From positions 310,001 through 374,000 of the forward strand of contig NZ_CP037933.1 in NCBI RefSeq assembly GCF_004355225.1: 64,000 bases of DNA, in the 5' to 3' direction. The notes beneath the pieces are model-generated. The model was given only the letters and a program-made list of their open reading frames with translations, was not told where the DNA came from and searched no databases. A program made the position numbers and the translations under genes. Source of the DNA: Flavobacterium nackdongense. Lineage in GTDB: Bacteria; Bacteroidota; Bacteroidia; Flavobacteriales; Flavobacteriaceae. Positions 62,501 to 64,000 of this stretch are shown piece by piece. Within the stretch, counting starts at the first letter, position 1; each line of letters begins with the position of its first letter.

Positions 62501-64000
62501 GAAATTAATTTGAAAGCGACCGTTAGTAACGGTTCAGCAATTGGAGCTAAAATTACGGCTTTCACCAAAGACAAACTTCAATTTAGAGAAGTAAACAGTC
62601 AAAGTGGTTTTGGAGGGCAAAGCAGTTTTACCCAACATTTTGGGATGGAAAATGCAGCTTTAATAGATTCTTTAGAAGTAAAATGGCCAAGTGGTATTGT
62701 TCAAGTTCTGAAGGATGTAGCTATAAATCAGATTTTGGAAATTAAAGAACCACAACAAATTAAAGTAACAGGTTTGGTGTACTTTGATGCCAATAATGAC
62801 GGTGTTAAACAAGCAGAAGAATCGGTTATAACGAGAGCTGCTGTAAAAGTATCGCCAACAAACACGAAAGTATTTTCAAATGCAGAGGGCAATTTTAGTT
62901 TTTATACTTCAGAAAACAGTTTGCAATTGGAAGTTTTGGCTGAAAATGGATTAATGGCTAGTAATTCGCCACTGAAATTGGATGTAACGAATTATAAAAC
63001 CTCAGATGTTGTTGAAATTCCTGCAATTCCAGCTTGCAACGAAACTGATTTGAAATTAGATATGGGCGGAACCGCCATCAGAAAAGGGTATAATAATGGC
63101 CAATTTAAGATTGTTGCTACGAATCAAACACGCAATATGGTCAACAATTTTACAGTTAATTTTGTTGTTCCAGCACAAATAACGATTTCAAATCCTTCGA
63201 TTCCTTTTGTGCAACAGCAATCTTTTGAAGATAACGGAAAGAAATTCAACAAATTTACTTGGTCAATAAATGCTTTAAACGCATTCGAAAATGTGGTGAT
63301 TTCGTTTTCACACGGCAATGATACTTCGGTACAAATAGGGGATACCTTTACTTTTAAAGGAGAAATTCTTGCCACAGACCAAGATTGTACACTTGCAGAC
63401 AATACCGTAGAACAGAATTATTTGGTATATGGAGCCATAGACCCAAATGATATTTTGGTTTCGCCAAAAGGATATGGAACAGAAGGTTATATTTTGCCAA
63501 CTCAACCATTGACATATACTATTCGATTTGAAAATATGGGAAATTTTCCAGCTCAAAAAGTGGTTATAACCGACCTACTGCCGGGTGAACTAGATATCAA
63601 TACCTTTAAAATCATTTCGTCAAGTCACGAAAATGTAAAAACAGAAATCGAAGGACGAACTTTAAAATTTGTTTGGGACGACATGTTTTTGCCACCATCG
63701 GAAGAAAACGCACAAGATAGTCAAGGTTACGTGAGTTTTTCTGTTGCTCCTGTACTAGGAATCAGTGCAGAAACAAAAATTGTGAACTCTGCTTCGATTC
63801 AGTTTGACACCTATTTGCCGATAGCCACAAATTTGGTCGTAAATACAATCCAATCTAAAGCGCAAGAGCTCGAAATGGTCGCAGTAAAAACGTTCCCTAA
63901 CCCGGTAAATGACGTGGTTACTATTAGTTTAACACATAAAATGGGAGATGAATTTACTAACAAATTGATTACTAAGGCTGAAATAATTTCTTTGCAGGGA
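59519..64000 (+). CDS. Giant secreted FG-GAP/ASPIC protein (partial, runs off the right edge)
   Basis: The frame is open from the ATG at 59519 to the window end (1494 codons). Signal peptide MKKKLFVFLLLILGVKNAHA. Residues 25-640 are beta-rich. From about 655 to 965, seven DxDxDGxxD calcium motifs (DINSDGWDD, DVDNDGDAD, DYDNDNKVD, DYDQDGFMD, DIDNDGDLD, DMDNDGDLD, DFDHDGDLD) indicate a seven-bladed FG-GAP/VCBS propeller. An ASPIC/UnbV domain follows (NKWLEINLKATVSNGSAIGAKI), then a SdrD-like FDANNDGVKQ repeat, a DUF7619 domain (YGAIDPNDILVSPKGYG), and the start of a T9SS sorting domain (VKTFPNPVNDVVTIS). Predicted cell-surface protein. Confidence 0.88.
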   Translation, partial: MKKKLFVFLLLILGVKNAHATGEPSTYFQIYVSPNNDAVKRDVCLIVTAIYDDTQFEIIDDGADGDTDDSKTGTLKAGQSYILYIKDNGTNDDARYASGGILKWDGDYFIVKSNKLVYASQSTNSDWQHDWVPSVDKSSIGQKFIVYAPMITSSNRDINVFAYQDNTVVQFHKISTQAKTNTGFTDVNAENPILIFNKTLNIGQDLLYSSTEGRNVMISGETYVITSNKPITVQYGALFGNERDGGGYVPTSNGSSAGDLMYFGVPYQSGGEQEIRIVSWDDANAVKLERYLNGNWILVKNFNLNKLKAGDWVGKNEGNISFATVFRISCSTGKRVSVFEGNWFETGAPGTSDMATMVSSENGTSAGKSFLTYIPPPGNETNVVNPLTNLKFGGQFSHLYLFSKNGATVNVKDANTGGLKFNKTYIIQPERYVDCIISLAEWKAIYNGTGTGAGPDKPYLIVTSDTDISVMNSNFNDNWMCYSGSSLGHSFTQTSTINDDSLIPLENATVTSTIKTSSEVMEPSIEVIVQDGLKVVESKITNTDQKVTQGQIQELGDKTKVVFGDLPTLRPNSEYRVETTVVATVGANDGEIIGQTLNSTIETVITGKINGEIQQSTIANSVSVNTKDTSNLIFSHFEDAVFNPNTTNSWTISWIDINSDGWDDLFVTDMGLTVPNSIFMNNKKGGFTAGQVLPEAGISMSNTWADVDNDGDADLLVLNNTRTPNSFYRNDAGTLVLDKSKSFTQEVSYYHGGAFADYDNDNKVDLFMCNYFPTKYNELHKNGSNGFSKEMATAIPLEANSSLGPTWADYDQDGFMDLFVPNGIGKNNSLFHNDGNGTFSKENNVINSEGGKSVGSCWGDIDNDGDLDLFVTNSNSTRNFLYKNLGNGNFEKVTNSIVNQGGSSHGCSFADMDNDGDLDLFVTNDRIRKFLYFNDGQGNFTENRDEMVTYNFGLSFGHAWSDFDHDGDLDLAVATHSNQKNHIFTNNGNANKWLEINLKATVSNGSAIGAKITAFTKDKLQFREVNSQSGFGGQSSFTQHFGMENAALIDSLEVKWPSGIVQVLKDVAINQILEIKEPQQIKVTGLVYFDANNDGVKQAEESVITRAAVKVSPTNTKVFSNAEGNFSFYTSENSLQLEVLAENGLMASNSPLKLDVTNYKTSDVVEIPAIPACNETDLKLDMGGTAIRKGYNNGQFKIVATNQTRNMVNNFTVNFVVPAQITISNPSIPFVQQQSFEDNGKKFNKFTWSINALNAFENVVISFSHGNDTSVQIGDTFTFKGEILATDQDCTLADNTVEQNYLVYGAIDPNDILVSPKGYGTEGYILPTQPLTYTIRFENMGNFPAQKVVITDLLPGELDINTFKIISSSHENVKTEIEGRTLKFVWDDMFLPPSEENAQDSQGYVSFSVAPVLGISAETKIVNSASIQFDTYLPIATNLVVNTIQSKAQELEMVAVKTFPNPVNDVVTISLTHKMGDEFTNKLITKAEIISLQG

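Overview
The window looks like the chromosome of a flavobacterium (Bacteroidota, close to Flavobacterium). The signs are low GC, promoters of the TAnnTTTG type, T9SS-sorted surface proteins, menaquinone genes, DUF4369/TlpA, DUF4328, DUF3943, DUF7935 and DUF2264 proteins, and many intergenic palindromic repeats. The assignment rests on content only; no 16S rRNA gene is present.

Layout. 0-7 kb: an assimilatory nitrate region with an outer-membrane porin (cut by the left edge), a Crp/Fnr regulator with an N-terminal cysteine cluster, a fused nitrate reductase/NAD(P)H reductase/[2Fe-2S] protein, and a rubredoxin-tailed protein with nitrite/sulfite-reductase-like half domains. A shared 16-bp palindrome lies upstream of both the porin and the reductase. 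7-16 kb: housekeeping and small hypothetical genes, tRNA-Tyr, and a TlpA-type thioredoxin gene broken by an in-frame TGA. 15-23 kb: menB, menA, a UPF0173 hydrolase, a TPR protein, ribonuclease Z, pdxH and a NupG-type transporter, separated by repeat-rich spacers and one candidate structured RNA. 23-32 kb: a run of minus-strand envelope genes (hydrolase, lipoprotein, DUF4328, M48 peptidase, SIMPL protein, RDD protein) punctuated by several palindromic repeat families.

30.8-33.9 kb is the strongest candidate for something undescribed. A Septu-like pair (PtuA ATPase plus PtuB-type HNH nuclease, the nuclease carrying an in-frame TAG just before its predicted catalytic His) is followed on the same strand by a protein joining a phospholipase-D-type HKD nuclease domain to an Hsp70 substrate-binding domain. 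34-40 kb: rpsA with a decayed duplicate of its 3' end, then a GH105 hydrolase and a DUF2264 protein, probably for pectin-type polysaccharide use. 40-44 kb: a small antitoxin-like gene, a T9SS leucine-rich-repeat protein, and an AAA_14/DUF4143 ATPase between palindromes. 44-53 kb: pheT and an RND efflux operon (adaptor, pump, TolC) with a four-helix-bundle gene inserted in it. 53-55.6 kb: recG with a complete DUF559 endonuclease domain inserted in frame between helicase motifs, with repeat-derived joints. 55.7-64 kb: DUF1697, aminopeptidase P, DUF7935, a TauE/SafE permease, and a very large secreted FG-GAP/ASPIC protein running off the right edge.

All functions are read from the sequence by eye; no database search was run.
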